A DNA stretch of 64,000 nt. Source: Anabaena sp. UHCC 0204. GTDB taxonomy: Bacteria; Cyanobacteriota; Cyanobacteriia; Cyanobacteriales; Nostocaceae. Each line of letters begins with the position of its first letter. Position 1 is the first letter of the stretch. The stretch is from positions 1-64,000 of the forward strand of contig NZ_VIKW01000022.1 of the NCBI RefSeq assembly GCF_009711975.1, given 5' to 3'. A model generated the notes under the pieces. It was not told where the DNA came from, ran no database searches, and saw only the letters and a program-made list of their open reading frames with translations. Position numbers and translations under genes: made by a program. Shown here piece by piece: positions 45,829 to 57,073 of this stretch.

Positions 45829-47286
45829 ATGAACCAGTTTAATCATAGCGAACTTGCAAAGTCAGGGGATATCAACGCGATTAATAATCTTGTTAATCAG
45901 TGGTTGCACTCACCTAGTATTACTGTCAAAACAACTCTTAAACAGGACTGTCTCCAGATAATGCTAGAATCAGCAAAAGTTCCAGAAAAAGAGTCAATCA
46001 TTTCTTGTATTCGTGATAACTTACTGAATTTATCTATTGACTCTGTGAAGAAAGTAAAAATATATGCACGAGAAGCAGGTGAAGATTTTCCAGATTGGCA
46101 GGAAGAAGTAGAATTAAATTATACATTGATAGTGCAGAAAACAGAAAGTCAGTTATCTACACAAAAACCATCTTTGTTTAATTCCTTTTTTGGTGTGATC
46201 GCAGGAACAGCAGAAGCGGTTGGTGGTGCAGCTTTGGGTGTTGGTGGTGCTGTTGGTGGTGCAGCTATACAAGCAGGGCAGGTTGTTGGTGGTGCAGCTA
46301 TAGGTGTTGGTAGTGCTGTTGCTGGTGCAGCTATAGGTCTTGGTGGTGCTGTTGGAGGTGCAGCCATACAAGCGACCCAAGTTGTAGGACAAGCATTAGC
46401 AATTGTTGGTAATAATCCCACCTTACAAACTGCGATCAAATCATTAAATCAGGATTGGTTAAATCCTTTAATGGATCAAGTAGATGTGGTGAAAGCTGAG
46501 GCTGCTGTAAGAAAATTACAACAAGAGTATCCAAATGAAAAACCTCCAGAAATTGCCCATCGTTTGATGTTGGAAAAGTCACTTCTTGCTGGAACAAGTG
46601 GTCTTGCTAGTAGTCTTGCACCTGGACAAGCTGCTGCCATGTTTGCAGTAGATTACGTAGCGACGGCTGCATTATCGGCTGAGTTAGTTTATCAAATTGC
46701 TGCTGCTTATGGAATGGATTTACAAAATTCAGAACGTAAAGGTGAAGTAGTAGCTATTTTTGGTTTAGGCTTAGGAGGAAAAACCGCTATCAAAGCTGGT
46801 TTAGGTTTATTGCGAAATCTGCCTGTTGCTGGTGCAGTGATTGGTGCTAGTTCAAATGCCGTGATGATTTATGGATTAGGTTATGCTGCTTGTCAATTTT
46901 ATGAAGCAAAACAAAATCCATTAACTTTAGAAGCGACTTTGGTAGATGCTCAAAAAGAGAGCGAAAAATATTTAGAAGCTGCTGTTTCTCAAACCAAGAT
47001 TATGGATCAAATATTGGTTCATATTGTGTTAGTTGGTAATCCTGATAAATCTTGGGAAAATATTTTACCAGAGTTAAAAGCAGCTAATCTGAGTCCTGCT
47101 TCTTTGGATGAAATTGCTGCTCATATTAAATCACCACCATCTTTAGAAAAATTACTGGAGCAAATTAATAGTGATTTTGCAGTTGCGTTGCTAGCACAAT
47201 GTGAAAAAATTGCTAATTTAGATGGCGTAATTACATCAGAAGAAACTCAAGTAATAGAAGCTATTCGTAAAAGGTTTAAGATGTAA
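45829..47286 (+). CDS. Glycine-zipper membrane protein of unknown function
   Basis: This 485-residue protein is not assigned. An N-terminal helical region (about 1-110) is followed by a tandem glycine-zipper stretch at about 122-190 (GVGGAVGGAAIQAGQVVGGA, AIGVGSAVAGAAIGLGGAVG), built from imperfect 20-30-base DNA repeats. A second hydrophobic domain at about 260-365 (AAYGMDLQNSERKGEVVAIF) resembles DUF697/YcjF-like membrane regions. The C-terminus has a TerB-like helix (NLDGVITSEETQVIEAIRKR). Glycine zippers often form membrane oligomers. It sits between two paralogous symporter genes. Confidence 0.7.
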   Translation: MNQFNHSELAKSGDINAINNLVNQWLHSPSITVKTTLKQDCLQIMLESAKVPEKESIISCIRDNLLNLSIDSVKKVKIYAREAGEDFPDWQEEVELNYTLIVQKTESQLSTQKPSLFNSFFGVIAGTAEAVGGAALGVGGAVGGAAIQAGQVVGGAAIGVGSAVAGAAIGLGGAVGGAAIQATQVVGQALAIVGNNPTLQTAIKSLNQDWLNPLMDQVDVVKAEAAVRKLQQEYPNEKPPEIAHRLMLEKSLLAGTSGLASSLAPGQAAAMFAVDYVATAALSAELVYQIAAAYGMDLQNSERKGEVVAIFGLGLGGKTAIKAGLGLLRNLPVAGAVIGASSNAVMIYGLGYAACQFYEAKQNPLTLEATLVDAQKESEKYLEAAVSQTKIMDQILVHIVLVGNPDKSWENILPELKAANLSPASLDEIAAHIKSPPSLEKLLEQINSDFAVALLAQCEKIANLDGVITSEETQVIEAIRKRFKM

Positions 47287-47416
47287 GTTGCTAGGTGGAA
47301 ATAAATTAAAGTTTGTAGTTAGGACTTTAGTCCTGATCATCCTTGTGTTGAGGGATAAATCCCTCACTACGAACTATAGTTTTATTTTATATTTAATGAA
47401 ACTCTTGTTATATACT

Positions 47417-47440
47417 AGGGGTAATTCATGAATTACCCCT
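47417..47440. terminator. 24-base perfect palindrome followed by T-rich DNA
   Basis: AGGGGTAATTCATGAATTAC, continuing CCCT, is fully self-complementary, then CTACTTTTGTTCTCTTTT follows. It may terminate the gene at 45829. A related palindrome is at 49054-49081. Confidence 0.5.
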
Positions 47441-47513
47441 ACTTTTGTTCTCTTTTGCGTAAGTCCTATCTCAAAAATACTCAAGTTTCATTTGTATAAA
47501 GGCGTAACATTGA

Positions 47514-48953
47514 ATGTTAGATGATAATGATGGGTTTAAACACACGCCTACAAGTGAAAAATTAGATTTTAAAACTAAGTTGGCCTATGGTGTAGGCACT
47601 TTAGGCCAATCAATGACTGGTAACATAGGCGTTATATTTATGTTGCTATTCTTTACTAATGTTGCTGGTATTCCCGCCGGTTTAGCTGGTAGCATTTTAA
47701 TGATTGGTAAAATTTGGGATGCTATTAATGATCCTATGGTAGGTTGGCTAACGGATAACACTAAATCCCGTCGTTGGGGTCGTCGTCTTCCTTGGCTATT
47801 GTATGGGGCTATTCCTTTTGCTATTTCTCGGTTTTTGTTGTGGGTTGTTCCCCAATTTAGTGCCAATCAAAGTAGTAATATTTGGTTATTATTTTGGTAT
47901 TATGTCGTCATAGGTGTGATATCTGAGGCGTTATTTACTGTGGTGAATTTGCCTTATGCAGCCATGACTCCTGAACTGACTCAGGATTATGATGAACGCA
48001 CTAATTTAAATAGTTTTCGCTTCACATTTTCGATTAGTGGCGATATTTTATCATTAGTTTTGGCAATAATTATTTTTTCGCAAATTGCCGATCCTCAACA
48101 ACAGTATTTAGTGTTAGCAGGGATTTGTAGTTTAGTTGCAGTGATAAGTTTGTATTTGTGTGTTTATGGGACACGCGATCGCATTTTATCCTTTGAAAAA
48201 GAACGTAATCAACAAGAAGAACCCGAAAAAATTCCCCTGCTGGAACAACTAACCACTATTTGGACAAACAAACCGTTCCTATTTGTTATTTCTATATTTC
48301 TCTGTTCGTGGTTGGGTGCAAATGTTACCGCTTCTATTCTTCCCTATTTCATCATTTACTGCATGGGATTACAAAACTCAGATGTCCCCCTGGTAATGAT
48401 TGTAGTCCAAGTTACGGCTTTATTTATGCTCTTTGTTTGGAGTCATTTAAGTAAGAAAATTGGTAAAAAAATGGTTTATCTCCTGGGTGTAAGTTTATGG
48501 ATAATTGCCACAGGTGGACTATTTTTTGTCCAACCCCAACAAATTTGGTTAATGTATATCATTGCTATGATTGCAGGTGTAGGACTTTCTACAGCCTATT
48601 TAATTCCTGCGTCCATGATTCCTGATGTTATTGATTTAGATGAACTCCAAACTGGACAAAGAAGGGAAGGTATATATTATGGTTTTATGGTTTTATTGCA
48701 AAAATTTGGTTTAGCCTTTGGGTTATTTTTAGTAGGTAATGTTTTGCAAGCATTAGGTTTTAACCCATCTGTCGCTGGACAAATTTCTACACAACCTGAT
48801 TCGGCATTATTAGCAATTCGGATTGTAGTTAGTCCAGTTACAATATTCTTCCTGAGTTTGGGTTTGATTTTAAATTATTTCTATCCTCTTACCCGCGATA
48901 TTCATACAGAAATTATGCTGAAACTCAAAGAACGTCGCCAGGAAATTGGATAA
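47514..48953 (+). CDS. GPH-type cation symporter, copy 2
   Basis: This 479-residue paralogue of 43907-45364 is alike through all twelve helices: TSEKLDFKTKLAYGVGTLGQ, RRWGRRLPWLLYGAIPFAIS, LDELQTGQRREGIYYGFMVL. The shared order and same strand indicate tandem duplication with the glycine-zipper gene between. The substrate is not evident. Confidence 0.88.
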   Translation: MLDDNDGFKHTPTSEKLDFKTKLAYGVGTLGQSMTGNIGVIFMLLFFTNVAGIPAGLAGSILMIGKIWDAINDPMVGWLTDNTKSRRWGRRLPWLLYGAIPFAISRFLLWVVPQFSANQSSNIWLLFWYYVVIGVISEALFTVVNLPYAAMTPELTQDYDERTNLNSFRFTFSISGDILSLVLAIIIFSQIADPQQQYLVLAGICSLVAVISLYLCVYGTRDRILSFEKERNQQEEPEKIPLLEQLTTIWTNKPFLFVISIFLCSWLGANVTASILPYFIIYCMGLQNSDVPLVMIVVQVTALFMLFVWSHLSKKIGKKMVYLLGVSLWIIATGGLFFVQPQQIWLMYIIAMIAGVGLSTAYLIPASMIPDVIDLDELQTGQRREGIYYGFMVLLQKFGLAFGLFLVGNVLQALGFNPSVAGQISTQPDSALLAIRIVVSPVTIFFLSLGLILNYFYPLTRDIHTEIMLKLKERRQEIG

Positions 48954-49033
48954 AATGAAAATTAACCGCAGATGAACGCAGATGAACGCAGATAAGGATG
49001 GATTTTATGATTCTGTGCAGTTTGATCTTAATT

Positions 49034-49122
49034 AGACATCTCCAAAAAAGAATGTAGGGACAATTCATGAATTGTCCCTACAAGGGTTTCAGAGTACGCA
49101 TATTTAATTTCTGGAGATGTCT
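49034..49122. mobile_element. 89-base MITE-like element with AGACATCTCC ends
   Basis: Terminal repeats AGACATCTCC at 49034-49043 and GGAGATGTCT at 49113-49122. The core holds a 28-base perfect palindrome (49054-49081; GTAGGGACAATTCA and its mirror). Non-coding. The CAGATGAACG tandem repeat lies just before it at 48967-48991. Confidence 0.7.
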
Positions 49123-49193
49123 ATTTGGTATAACTATATTTTTAAGCTAAAATCAAGCATTACAGCACTTTTGACGCAGATTCAATTTAGATA

Positions 49194-50951
49194 ATGAACG
49201 CTACACAAGAACAACTAAAACTAAAATTAACACAGGCTTTAGTGGCTGCTTTTGGTACAGATTATACCAATACAGATCCAATTTTGGTTTCTGCCAGTAA
49301 TCCTAAATTTGGTGATTATCAGGCTAATGTGGCTTTATCACTGAGTAAAAAGTTAGGAAAGCAACCCCGAATCATTGCTACTGAAATTGTCAATAACCTA
49401 GATGTATCTGATATTTGTGAACCTCCAGAAATCGCTGGGCCTGGTTTTATTAACCTCAAATTACAAACATCTTATCTAGAAGCGCAACTCAACGCCATTC
49501 AAGCAGATTCTAGATTGGGAATACCCACAGCGACAACTCCCCAAAAGCAAATTGTTGATTTTTCTAGTCCGAATATTGCCAAAGAAATGCACGTTGGACA
49601 TTTACGTTCGACAATTATTGGTGATTCCATTGCCCGGATTTTAGAATTTTGTGGCCATGCTGTTTTGCGGTTAAATCATGTGGGTGATTGGGGTACGCAA
49701 TTTGGGATGTTAATTACCTATTTACGGGAAGTTTATCCAGAAGCACTCACCACCGCAAATGCTTTAGATATTGGAGATTTAGTGAGTTTTTACCGCAAAG
49801 CTAAACAGCGGTTTGATGAAGATCCGATTTTTCAAGAAACTTCCCGTCAAGAAGTTGTAAGATTACAAGCTGGTGCGGAAGATACACTTCATGCTTGGAA
49901 ACTTTTATGTGAACAATCTCGACAAGAATTTCAAATCATTTATGATTTACTAAATGTCGAATTAGTAGAAAGAGGTGAATCTTTTTATAATCCTTTATTA
50001 CCAAAAGTTGTCGCAGATTTAGAAACAACGGGATTACTAGAAGAAAACCAAGGGGCAAAATGTGTTTTTTTAGATGGTTTTACGAATAGAGAAGGTAATC
50101 CTTTACCTTTAATTGTCCAAAAAACTGACGGTGGTTATAATTATGCAACTACAGATTTAGCAGCCCTCCGTTATCGGATTCAAGAAGATAAAGCCAAGCG
50201 GATAGTTTATGTTACAGACGAAGGACAATCTAATCACTTTTCCCAATTTTTCCAAGTAGCAAGAAAAGCAAATTGGATACCGGAAGATGTGGAATTAGTT
50301 CATGTTCCTTTTGGGTTAGTGTTAGGTGAAGATGGCAAAAAATTTAAAACTCGTTCTGGGGATACTGTGCGGTTGCGAGATTTGTTAGATGAAGCCATTA
50401 ACCGCGCTCGTGCAGACATAGAAAGTAGATTAAAAGAAGATGAACGAGTCGAAACAGAAGAATTTATTCAAAATGTCGCGGAAGTTGTCGGGATTAGTGC
50501 GGTTAAATATGCTGATTTAAGCCAAAATCGCACCAGTAGCTATGTCTTTAGTTATGACAAAATGTTATCTCTCAAAGGCAATACAGCCCCTTATCTTCTC
50601 TATGCTTATGTGAGAATTCAAGGTATTAGTCGTCAAGGAAATATTGATTTTACCAACTTGGGAATAAACCGCCAAATCTTACTGAAGGAAGATGCAGAAT
50701 TAACTTTAGCAAAACATCTTTTACAACTTGATGAAGTTATTAAAGAAGTAGAACAAGATTTATTACCAAATCGTTTGTGTGATTATTTGTATCAACTCAG
50801 CGATAAGTTTAATAAGTTCTATGAAAATTGTCCTGTTCTCAAATCTGAAGAACCTGCTAGAACTTCACGGTTAATGTTATGTGATTTAACTGCAAAAACT
50901 CTCAAGTTGGGATTATCTTTGTTGGGAATTAAGGTTTTAGAAAGGATGTAA
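49194..50951 (+). CDS. argS: Arginyl-tRNA synthetase
   Basis: The 585-residue class I synthetase has [20 protein letters not shown] (the HIGH-like motif), [14 protein letters not shown], then [20 protein letters not shown] (KMSKS-equivalent, degenerate as usual in ArgRS). The DALR anticodon domain ends it ([20 protein letters not shown]). It charges tRNA-Arg. Full length and intact. Confidence 0.97.
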   Translation: MNATQEQLKLKLTQALVAAFGTDYTNTDPILVSASNPKFGDYQANVALSLSKKLGKQPRIIATEIVNNLDVSDICEPPEIAGPGFINLKLQTSYLEAQLNAIQADSRLGIPTATTPQKQIVDFSSPNIAKEMHVGHLRSTIIGDSIARILEFCGHAVLRLNHVGDWGTQFGMLITYLREVYPEALTTANALDIGDLVSFYRKAKQRFDEDPIFQETSRQEVVRLQAGAEDTLHAWKLLCEQSRQEFQIIYDLLNVELVERGESFYNPLLPKVVADLETTGLLEENQGAKCVFLDGFTNREGNPLPLIVQKTDGGYNYATTDLAALRYRIQEDKAKRIVYVTDEGQSNHFSQFFQVARKANWIPEDVELVHVPFGLVLGEDGKKFKTRSGDTVRLRDLLDEAINRARADIESRLKEDERVETEEFIQNVAEVVGISAVKYADLSQNRTSSYVFSYDKMLSLKGNTAPYLLYAYVRIQGISRQGNIDFTNLGINRQILLKEDAELTLAKHLLQLDEVIKEVEQDLLPNRLCDYLYQLSDKFNKFYENCPVLKSEEPARTSRLMLCDLTAKTLKLGLSLLGIKVLERM

Positions 50952-51374
50952 AAATTCAATTATTTACGTTGACTTAGTTACTCTCGTTCCCTGTCTATGA
51001 CAGGGAATAAATTATATAGGCTCTGCCTTAATGCTATCATTACTTCAGAATTAATCCAGAGAATAAATTCTCTGTCTAAAAGCTCAAGTCGGTTAAAACC
51101 GACTAAGTCGAACGGACTAAATAATTCCAGGTTTGTAGTGAGGACTTTAGTCCTCATTTAAGGGCTGAAGCCCTTACTACCAAATCATCTCAATATTTTT
51201 TACATTACTTAATCTAAGTTGATTTATTTTTGTCTAATTACTTATATATATTATAAATGAGAGCGATCGCTCATTAGAAACAATATTCCAAGCATTCGGA
51301 CGATAAATTATCGGTTTTTTCCCAAGTTTATGCTCCGAATGCTGATGCTTCCATCTTCCGTCAGGGATACGCCC
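50952..51374. repeat. Repeat-rich intergenic region after argS
   Basis: No gene. It contains AGTCGGTTAAAACCGACT (51087-51104, the same palindrome as 4268-4285), the GTAGTGAGGACTTTAGTCCT family at 51135-51180 (also about 47313-47376), a HIP1 palindrome GAGCGATCGCTC (51261-51272), and AGCATTCGG/CCGAATGCT arms at 51291-51299 and 51335-51343 related to 36072-36136. Confidence 0.7.
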
Positions 51375-52550
51375 CTACTCATTTAGGATTGCTATATTTG
51401 GCAAAGTTACTGTAAAAGTTGAACCTACTCCCACTTGACTATTAACTGTGATTTCACCACCATGTGCATCAACACATTGTTTGACAATAGTTAATCCCAA
51501 ACCACTACCAGCAATTATGCCGACATTTTCTCCGCGATAAAATGGTTGAAATAGTTGTTTTTGGTCTTCTTCTGTAATCCCAATTCCCTGATCTTGAAAT
51601 CTCAAAATTACAGATTTTTCTTGTTTACTTAATTCAAAAAAGATTGTACCACCGGGAAGTGAATATTTAATAGCATTATTGAGTAAATTACCAACAATAT
51701 GCTTTAATAGAGTTTCATCTCCCCAAAACTGAAAATAATTATCAGAACTTGTAAAAATTAAATTCAAGTCTTTTTCTTGGGCAGATAATTGAGCTTGTTC
51801 TGTTAATTCATAACATAAGTTTTCTAAATAAATTATCTGTGGTTGGTAGGATAATTGACCTGCATCAGCTTGACCAATTAACGAGGCTTCATCTAATAAA
51901 TGTGAGACATTTTTAATGGCTGTGCGAATGAGTTGCAAATGATTAATTTTTCTATCACTTGTCAATCCTTCATTATGCTTTTGGAGTAATCCAGCCGCTA
52001 GGAGAATGGTGTTTAAAGGATTACGAATATCATGGGAAAGCATGGAAACAAATTCAGATTTAAACTGATTTATTTCCTGGGCTTTTAATAGTTCCGCCGT
52101 TCTTTCTTCAACTTTGGTTTCTAATGTTTGATTGACTGTTCGTAATTGTTCTAAAACCTGCTTGCGTTCTATAGCATATCGTACGGAACGCACTAATGTA
52201 TCTGGATTTACTTGTCTTTTAACTAGGTAATCTTGCGCTCCTTGTCTGACAGCTTCAATGGCTAGTTCTTGATCATTTGTGTTAGTGAGAACTATGATAG
52301 GAGTGCTAGGATTTTGCTCCATTAACTGTGGGATAGAAGATAATCCTTGACTATCAGGAAGAGTCAAATCTAACAAAATTACATCATAATTTTCGCTGTT
52401 TAATTTGTTAATTCCGTCTCGTAGTCTTTGGACATGAACTAAACTAAATTCTTGAGCTTGAGCTTGTTTGATAAACTCTTGTAATAGCCTAGCTTCTGCT
52501 AAGTTATCTTCAATTAATAGGATTTTTAATGAGTAGGTCGCAGCCATCAT
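51375..52550 (-). CDS. Hybrid response regulator-histidine kinase
   Basis: Order: receiver domain (about 1-130, LLIEDNLAEARLL, phospho-Asp in DVILLDLTLP, LTNTN, LVKRQ), coiled linker, HisKA with FVSMLSHDIRNPLNTI, then HATPase (NAIKYS, GSGLGLTIVK). The ATG at 52550 is preferred; an in-frame TTG at 52601 would add 17 residues with no good ribosome site. It is last in a phytochrome operon, after the response regulator, and probably receives or relays light signals. Confidence 0.88.
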   Translation of the reverse strand: MMAATYSLKILLIEDNLAEARLLQEFIKQAQAQEFSLVHVQRLRDGINKLNSENYDVILLDLTLPDSQGLSSIPQLMEQNPSTPIIVLTNTNDQELAIEAVRQGAQDYLVKRQVNPDTLVRSVRYAIERKQVLEQLRTVNQTLETKVEERTAELLKAQEINQFKSEFVSMLSHDIRNPLNTILLAAGLLQKHNEGLTSDRKINHLQLIRTAIKNVSHLLDEASLIGQADAGQLSYQPQIIYLENLCYELTEQAQLSAQEKDLNLIFTSSDNYFQFWGDETLLKHIVGNLLNNAIKYSLPGGTIFFELSKQEKSVILRFQDQGIGITEEDQKQLFQPFYRGENVGIIAGSGLGLTIVKQCVDAHGGEITVNSQVGVGSTFTVTLPNIAILNE

Positions 52551-52624
52551 TTCTTGGTTTGACCTCTTGCGAGTGCGGTAAATTTTTGTCTGGTTCTCCA
52601 AGGGTATATTGAATATTTATCTTT

Positions 52625-53071
52625 TTATTCTAACGGTAAAGTTGCGGTAGAAAACCAAAATTCTTCAATCCCTTTGATGATTTGGAATAGCTGACTGAGG
52701 TTACGAGATTTGGTGATGTAACAGTTGGCGTGTAAGTCATAACTATGGAAAATATCATCTTGATTTTTCGAGGTTGTCAATATGACGACGGGAATACGTT
52801 TTAATTGTGGATCAGCTTTAATTTCTGCTAATACTTCCCGTCCATCTTTTCTCGGTAAATTCAAATCCAATAATATCAAGTCAGGACGTGGTGCATCTGC
52901 ATATTCTCCTTCTTTACGAAGATAAGCCATAGCGTCTACACCATCCCTAACTGTCACTACTTGATGAGGTAATGAACTGCTTTTTAATGCTTCTTGAATA
53001 AGACGAACATCAGCTTTATTGTCCTCCACTAAAAAGATTGTTTTGTGAGTTTCTGCCATTTCGATGCTCAT
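52625..53071 (-). CDS. rcpA: Rcp1-like response regulator
   Basis: A single receiver domain ([18 protein letters not shown], phospho-Asp in [35 protein letters not shown]), as in cyanobacterial phytochrome response regulators. The ATG at 53071 has AGAGG 8 bases upstream. It begins inside the end of the kinase gene (overlap 53016-53071), so expression is coupled. It should accept phosphate from the adjacent phytochrome. Confidence 0.9.
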   Translation of the reverse strand: MSIEMAETHKTIFLVEDNKADVRLIQEALKSSSLPHQVVTVRDGVDAMAYLRKEGEYADAPRPDLILLDLNLPRKDGREVLAEIKADPQLKRIPVVILTTSKNQDDIFHSYDLHANCYITKSRNLSQLFQIIKGIEEFWFSTATLPLE

Positions 53072-55325
53072 TATCACGGCCTCTGACGGGAATCGTAAAG
53101 TAGAAAGTAGCGCCCTGACCGAGTTGTGACTCTACCCAGATCCGCCCTCGATGACATTCGAGGATTTTTTTACAAATAGCCAAACCCATTCCTGTACCGG
53201 GATATTCATCTCTGGTGTGTAGACGTTGAAAGATGATAAAAATGCGATCGCTAAATTGTGGATCTATACCAATTCCGTTATCTCGAACAGAGAATAACCA
53301 TTCATCTTCTAATCTTTCCGCTGCGATATGAATTTTTGGTGGTTGACTACTGCGGAACTTGATAGCGTTACCAATGAGGTTCAAAAATAGCTGGATTAAT
53401 TGTGTACCATCAGCCATGACGGTAGGTAAGGGATCATAGGTAATGGTTGCGCCGGTTTCAGCAATGCGTTGACGTAAATTGCTCACAGCCCGATCTAAAG
53501 CTTTTTCAACTTCTATGACTTGAAAAGCAACTCCTAATGTATCTACTTTGGAATATGCAAGTACGTCATCAATCAACGTCTGCATTAAACTTACGCCTTC
53601 AACCACATAACCAATAAACTCTTTTCCATCCTCATCGAGTGCTGCTTCATAGCGCATTTCCAACAGTTGCACATAATTGGCTACTTGATTTAGTGGTTCT
53701 TGCAAATCATGAGAAGCGACATAGGCAAACTTTTTCAATTCTGCGTTAGAACGTTCTAAATCCTGTGCTAATTGTGCTAATTCATCAGCTTGACGTAAGA
53801 CAATATTGATGATTGTTTTGCGTAGTTCTAATGCAGCTTTAATTTCTACAGATTGCCAAGGTAAAGATGTTAGTTGAACTATTTCTTTCCATAATTCAAA
53901 TGATTGCCGTGGAGACAGCCGGACATTGTCTCCCGATTGATTTACAGAAAAAGCTTGATGGGGATTTCCACCCCAATTTACAGTTTGAATTACTTCAGGT
54001 CGAAACCACAATACATAATTTTGCTCGGAAATGGGAATAGCTAATAAACCACTGGCAACATTTTTAAAACTAATCGCATCTGGATAAATCTTCGGCAAAG
54101 AGTCTGTATAAAAAACCTCATTTTCGACATTATTTTTCAACCATTCTACTAAAAAATTCAGTTCTTCTTCTTTAGGAGTATTGCCAATCAGGGTATACTT
54201 ACCACCCAGATATATTGCTGCTCCTTGAGCATTTGTTAAATCTAGAATATTTGGTTGATTTCTGACTAAACCATCAATAAAGTCTTCTTCTTGAGACATA
54301 TATTCAACCAATGATGATTGAATTTGTTTCAAATTCATCCGATAATCATAGTCTTCTGTTTCTTCTCTGGCGGAAATTTCTGCAAAGATGACTCTGCCTA
54401 AAAATTCACAGGCTTTCCGTAATTCATAGGAAACAAATTTTGGTGATTGATGATGACAAGCAATTAAACCCCAAAGTTTTTTGTCTTTAATTAAGGAGAT
54501 TGTTAAAGATGCGCCCACACCCATATTATGTAAATATTCTATATGACAAGGGGCAGCATTTCTGAGAATTGAATTAGTTAAATCAATGGGTTTTCCCGTG
54601 AATGGATTAACTTTGGGAAAAAGCTCTACTGATGATTGAAAGTTGGTATCGGGAATAATCCTAATGGAGTTTTCTAGAAATAATTTTCGCGCTGGCCGGG
54701 GAATATCTGACTCTGGATAATGTAACCCTAAATAAGGTTCTAAACCATCTATTTTTTCTTCAGCAATCACAGAACCATGGCCATCATCACCAAATTTATA
54801 TAACATTACTCTGTCAAATCCTGTCATTTTTCGGATTTCTTGGACAATGATTCGACTAAAGTCAGCTAAATTTCTATTTTGCTCTAAGCGGTTAATTGAA
54901 GCTTTGGCTAAATGATAAAAACTTAAAAAAGGAATATTTTCTTGGGTAGTAGTAGGTTCTAATTCTAGGATTAAAAAACCTTCAGGATTGCGATGAAAAA
55001 CAGCATCAAATACTGTATATTCATCTCCTTTTTTTCTAATCCAGATTTTTGTAGGGTTAATAAAATCTAGATTTTCTTCTGACAACCAAAATTTAATTTT
55101 TTGAATTTGGTAAGGATCTAATAAATCTTCTAACTCCTGTTGCACCATATCTTCGGGAGATATGCCAAAGGTGTTAGAAGCATTTTTACTGACTTGTAAT
55201 ATTTGTAAATCTGGCTCTTGTAATACTAATAAAATCCCATGAGGTTGAATCTCACTAGCCAGATGTATTGCTGCTTCTTTTAAGCTAGTGATATTAATAT
55301 GCTGCTGCTTTAGATTGATATTCAT
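53016..55325 (-). CDS. aphA: Cph1-type phytochrome histidine kinase
   Basis: The 769-residue protein has PAS (about 20-125), GAF (145-320) with DIP at 207-209 and the chromophore cysteine C260 in [16 protein letters not shown] (about 330-500), HisKA with H539 in [10 protein letters not shown], and HATPase (GTGMGLAIC). The cysteine in GAF and no cysteine near the N-terminus place it with plant-like Cph1/AphA phytochromes that bind phycocyanobilin, not with bacteriophytochromes. It senses red and far-red light. It is first in an operon with a response regulator and a hybrid kinase. Confidence 0.94.
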   Translation of the reverse strand: MNINLKQQHINITSLKEAAIHLASEIQPHGILLVLQEPDLQILQVSKNASNTFGISPEDMVQQELEDLLDPYQIQKIKFWLSEENLDFINPTKIWIRKKGDEYTVFDAVFHRNPEGFLILELEPTTTQENIPFLSFYHLAKASINRLEQNRNLADFSRIIVQEIRKMTGFDRVMLYKFGDDGHGSVIAEEKIDGLEPYLGLHYPESDIPRPARKLFLENSIRIIPDTNFQSSVELFPKVNPFTGKPIDLTNSILRNAAPCHIEYLHNMGVGASLTISLIKDKKLWGLIACHHQSPKFVSYELRKACEFLGRVIFAEISAREETEDYDYRMNLKQIQSSLVEYMSQEEDFIDGLVRNQPNILDLTNAQGAAIYLGGKYTLIGNTPKEEELNFLVEWLKNNVENEVFYTDSLPKIYPDAISFKNVASGLLAIPISEQNYVLWFRPEVIQTVNWGGNPHQAFSVNQSGDNVRLSPRQSFELWKEIVQLTSLPWQSVEIKAALELRKTIINIVLRQADELAQLAQDLERSNAELKKFAYVASHDLQEPLNQVANYVQLLEMRYEAALDEDGKEFIGYVVEGVSLMQTLIDDVLAYSKVDTLGVAFQVIEVEKALDRAVSNLRQRIAETGATITYDPLPTVMADGTQLIQLFLNLIGNAIKFRSSQPPKIHIAAERLEDEWLFSVRDNGIGIDPQFSDRIFIIFQRLHTRDEYPGTGMGLAICKKILECHRGRIWVESQLGQGATFYFTIPVRGRDNEHRNGRNSQNNLFSGGQ

Positions 55326-55576
55326 AACGCTTCTCCTCCATAATTTGGGAGTATAAAAAATATGTAGATTTAATCTGGTTTTTCACATCTATAAAAATAT
55401 TCTTTGATTTAGTACCATTAATGGTGGCAAAGCTTGTTGTTATAGTTGCTCTTACCTGCTATTCTTACACAATTTAACAGTTACTTACGTAAACTACTGA
55501 TAAGAAATGTAAAAAGTAACATGATTAAAGCTATAAAATTTGTGTATATATATTAAGAAAAATATTTTAATTTAAA

Positions 55577-57070
55577 TCAAATCCAAGAACTAAACCACAT
55601 CCGCATTCTATAACCGTCAGGAGAGATGGGTAAACCGAGATAAATAGGCATCCAGACAATAAAAGCAGCGATAATTATAAAAGTTATAGTTACACCGACA
55701 AACCGCAATGTCCGATCATAACTAAGCAGACATTGATCAACAAACCAGGCGATCGCTATAAATGTAAAAACAACCGCAGACATATAATGATAGATAAAAA
55801 CACATCTTGTCACCTTCACCCAAGGTAATAAATTAGCCCCATAATTGATCACTAAAAATAAACCAATCCAAGTATCCACGCTGAGATTTTTGGGTATATA
55901 TAAAAGCTTTTTTTCTATCCCTGGGAAGATGATTTTCATAATCACCATCCCCATTAAAAATATCATAGCAGCCAAACCAAACCACCATAAAAAAGGATTT
56001 CCCATGGCATGAACATCATAAACTACTTTACCAGCACCACTAGGTAAAGGAGGTCCAAATACAGGTAAGGAATCATTAATACTTTGAGTAGTTTGATAAT
56101 AATAAGCCATTGGCCGAGTTAACAATGGCCATTTGTACCATGCTGCACAATAAGGATGAATATTAGAACTATTACCACCTAATTGGAGATGAAATTGTAA
56201 AATTTGTTTGTGAACTTCAATAAATCCATATCTTTGATCAAGTTGAAGATGAGGAATCCAAATCAGACTATAAACAACTATAGGAATAATGCCTAAATAG
56301 GCAAACATTTGCCAAATATTTAGTTGTGTCAGGTTTAGCAATGGTGTTTTTATAGTAATATTTGGGGAATTCCGAGAATGATTAAAAAAACGCAAATAAG
56401 AAAATAAAGGAACGCGCGATTTCAGATCAAAAGATTGTAGCCAGCGAATTATCCAAGCTGTTATCCATAGACTATAAGCACCACTTAAAAACCATAAACC
56501 ATTCCATTTAGTGCCAATAGAAGCGCCAAAACTGATCCCCGAAATAATTAATAAAAACCACCGTTTATGCTTTGGCTTTTCTAATGCTAATAATAATAAC
56601 CATTGTCCTAGTAACCCAAAAATAACTATATAAATATTGCTGAGAGCATAACGAGATTCTACCAAAAATAGACCATCACAAGCTGTAAAAAAACCTGCCA
56701 ATAAAGCAAAACGATGACGATAACTAATCTGATAACTTAATAAAGTAACTACTACAGGAATAAATGAGCCAGTCAGGGCATTTACCCAACGATAACTCCA
56801 AGGAGATAATAAAGAACCAGTTAAACTATTGACGATATCTTTATTTATGGGAATATAATTACTAATCCAAATCCCCAACCCAATCAAATATTGACTTAGG
56901 GGAGGATGGGCATTAAAAAATGGTGTATTTGTCAGATAATTATTACCAAATTTAGCAAAATAAACTTCATCAAATACTAAAGTATTAAATCTGTCCAATC
57001 CCCAAAAACGTAGGCTGAGTGAAAGCAGAAATATTCCCATTATTCCTAATCGAAACCAAGTTTTTTTCAT
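55577..57070 (-). CDS. PMT-type dolichyl-phosphate mannosyltransferase-like membrane protein
   Basis: The 497-residue protein has about ten membrane helices. The first loop carries the acidic pair FDEVYFAKFGNNYL and HPPLSQYLIGLG, the catalytic signature of GT39 protein O-mannosyltransferases, and a C-terminal HYMSAVVFTF helix. It would transfer mannose from a lipid-phosphate donor to exported proteins. The start ATG lies 3 bases after a small upstream frame. Confidence 0.88.
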   Translation of the reverse strand: MKKTWFRLGIMGIFLLSLSLRFWGLDRFNTLVFDEVYFAKFGNNYLTNTPFFNAHPPLSQYLIGLGIWISNYIPINKDIVNSLTGSLLSPWSYRWVNALTGSFIPVVVTLLSYQISYRHRFALLAGFFTACDGLFLVESRYALSNIYIVIFGLLGQWLLLLALEKPKHKRWFLLIISGISFGASIGTKWNGLWFLSGAYSLWITAWIIRWLQSFDLKSRVPLFSYLRFFNHSRNSPNITIKTPLLNLTQLNIWQMFAYLGIIPIVVYSLIWIPHLQLDQRYGFIEVHKQILQFHLQLGGNSSNIHPYCAAWYKWPLLTRPMAYYYQTTQSINDSLPVFGPPLPSGAGKVVYDVHAMGNPFLWWFGLAAMIFLMGMVIMKIIFPGIEKKLLYIPKNLSVDTWIGLFLVINYGANLLPWVKVTRCVFIYHYMSAVVFTFIAIAWFVDQCLLSYDRTLRFVGVTITFIIIAAFIVWMPIYLGLPISPDGYRMRMWFSSWI

Positions 57071-57073
57071 AAC

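Noticed and set aside
46149-46439. Proline/threonine-rich minus-strand frames
   Set aside because: They are antisense to the glycine-zipper repeats of the gene at 45829.
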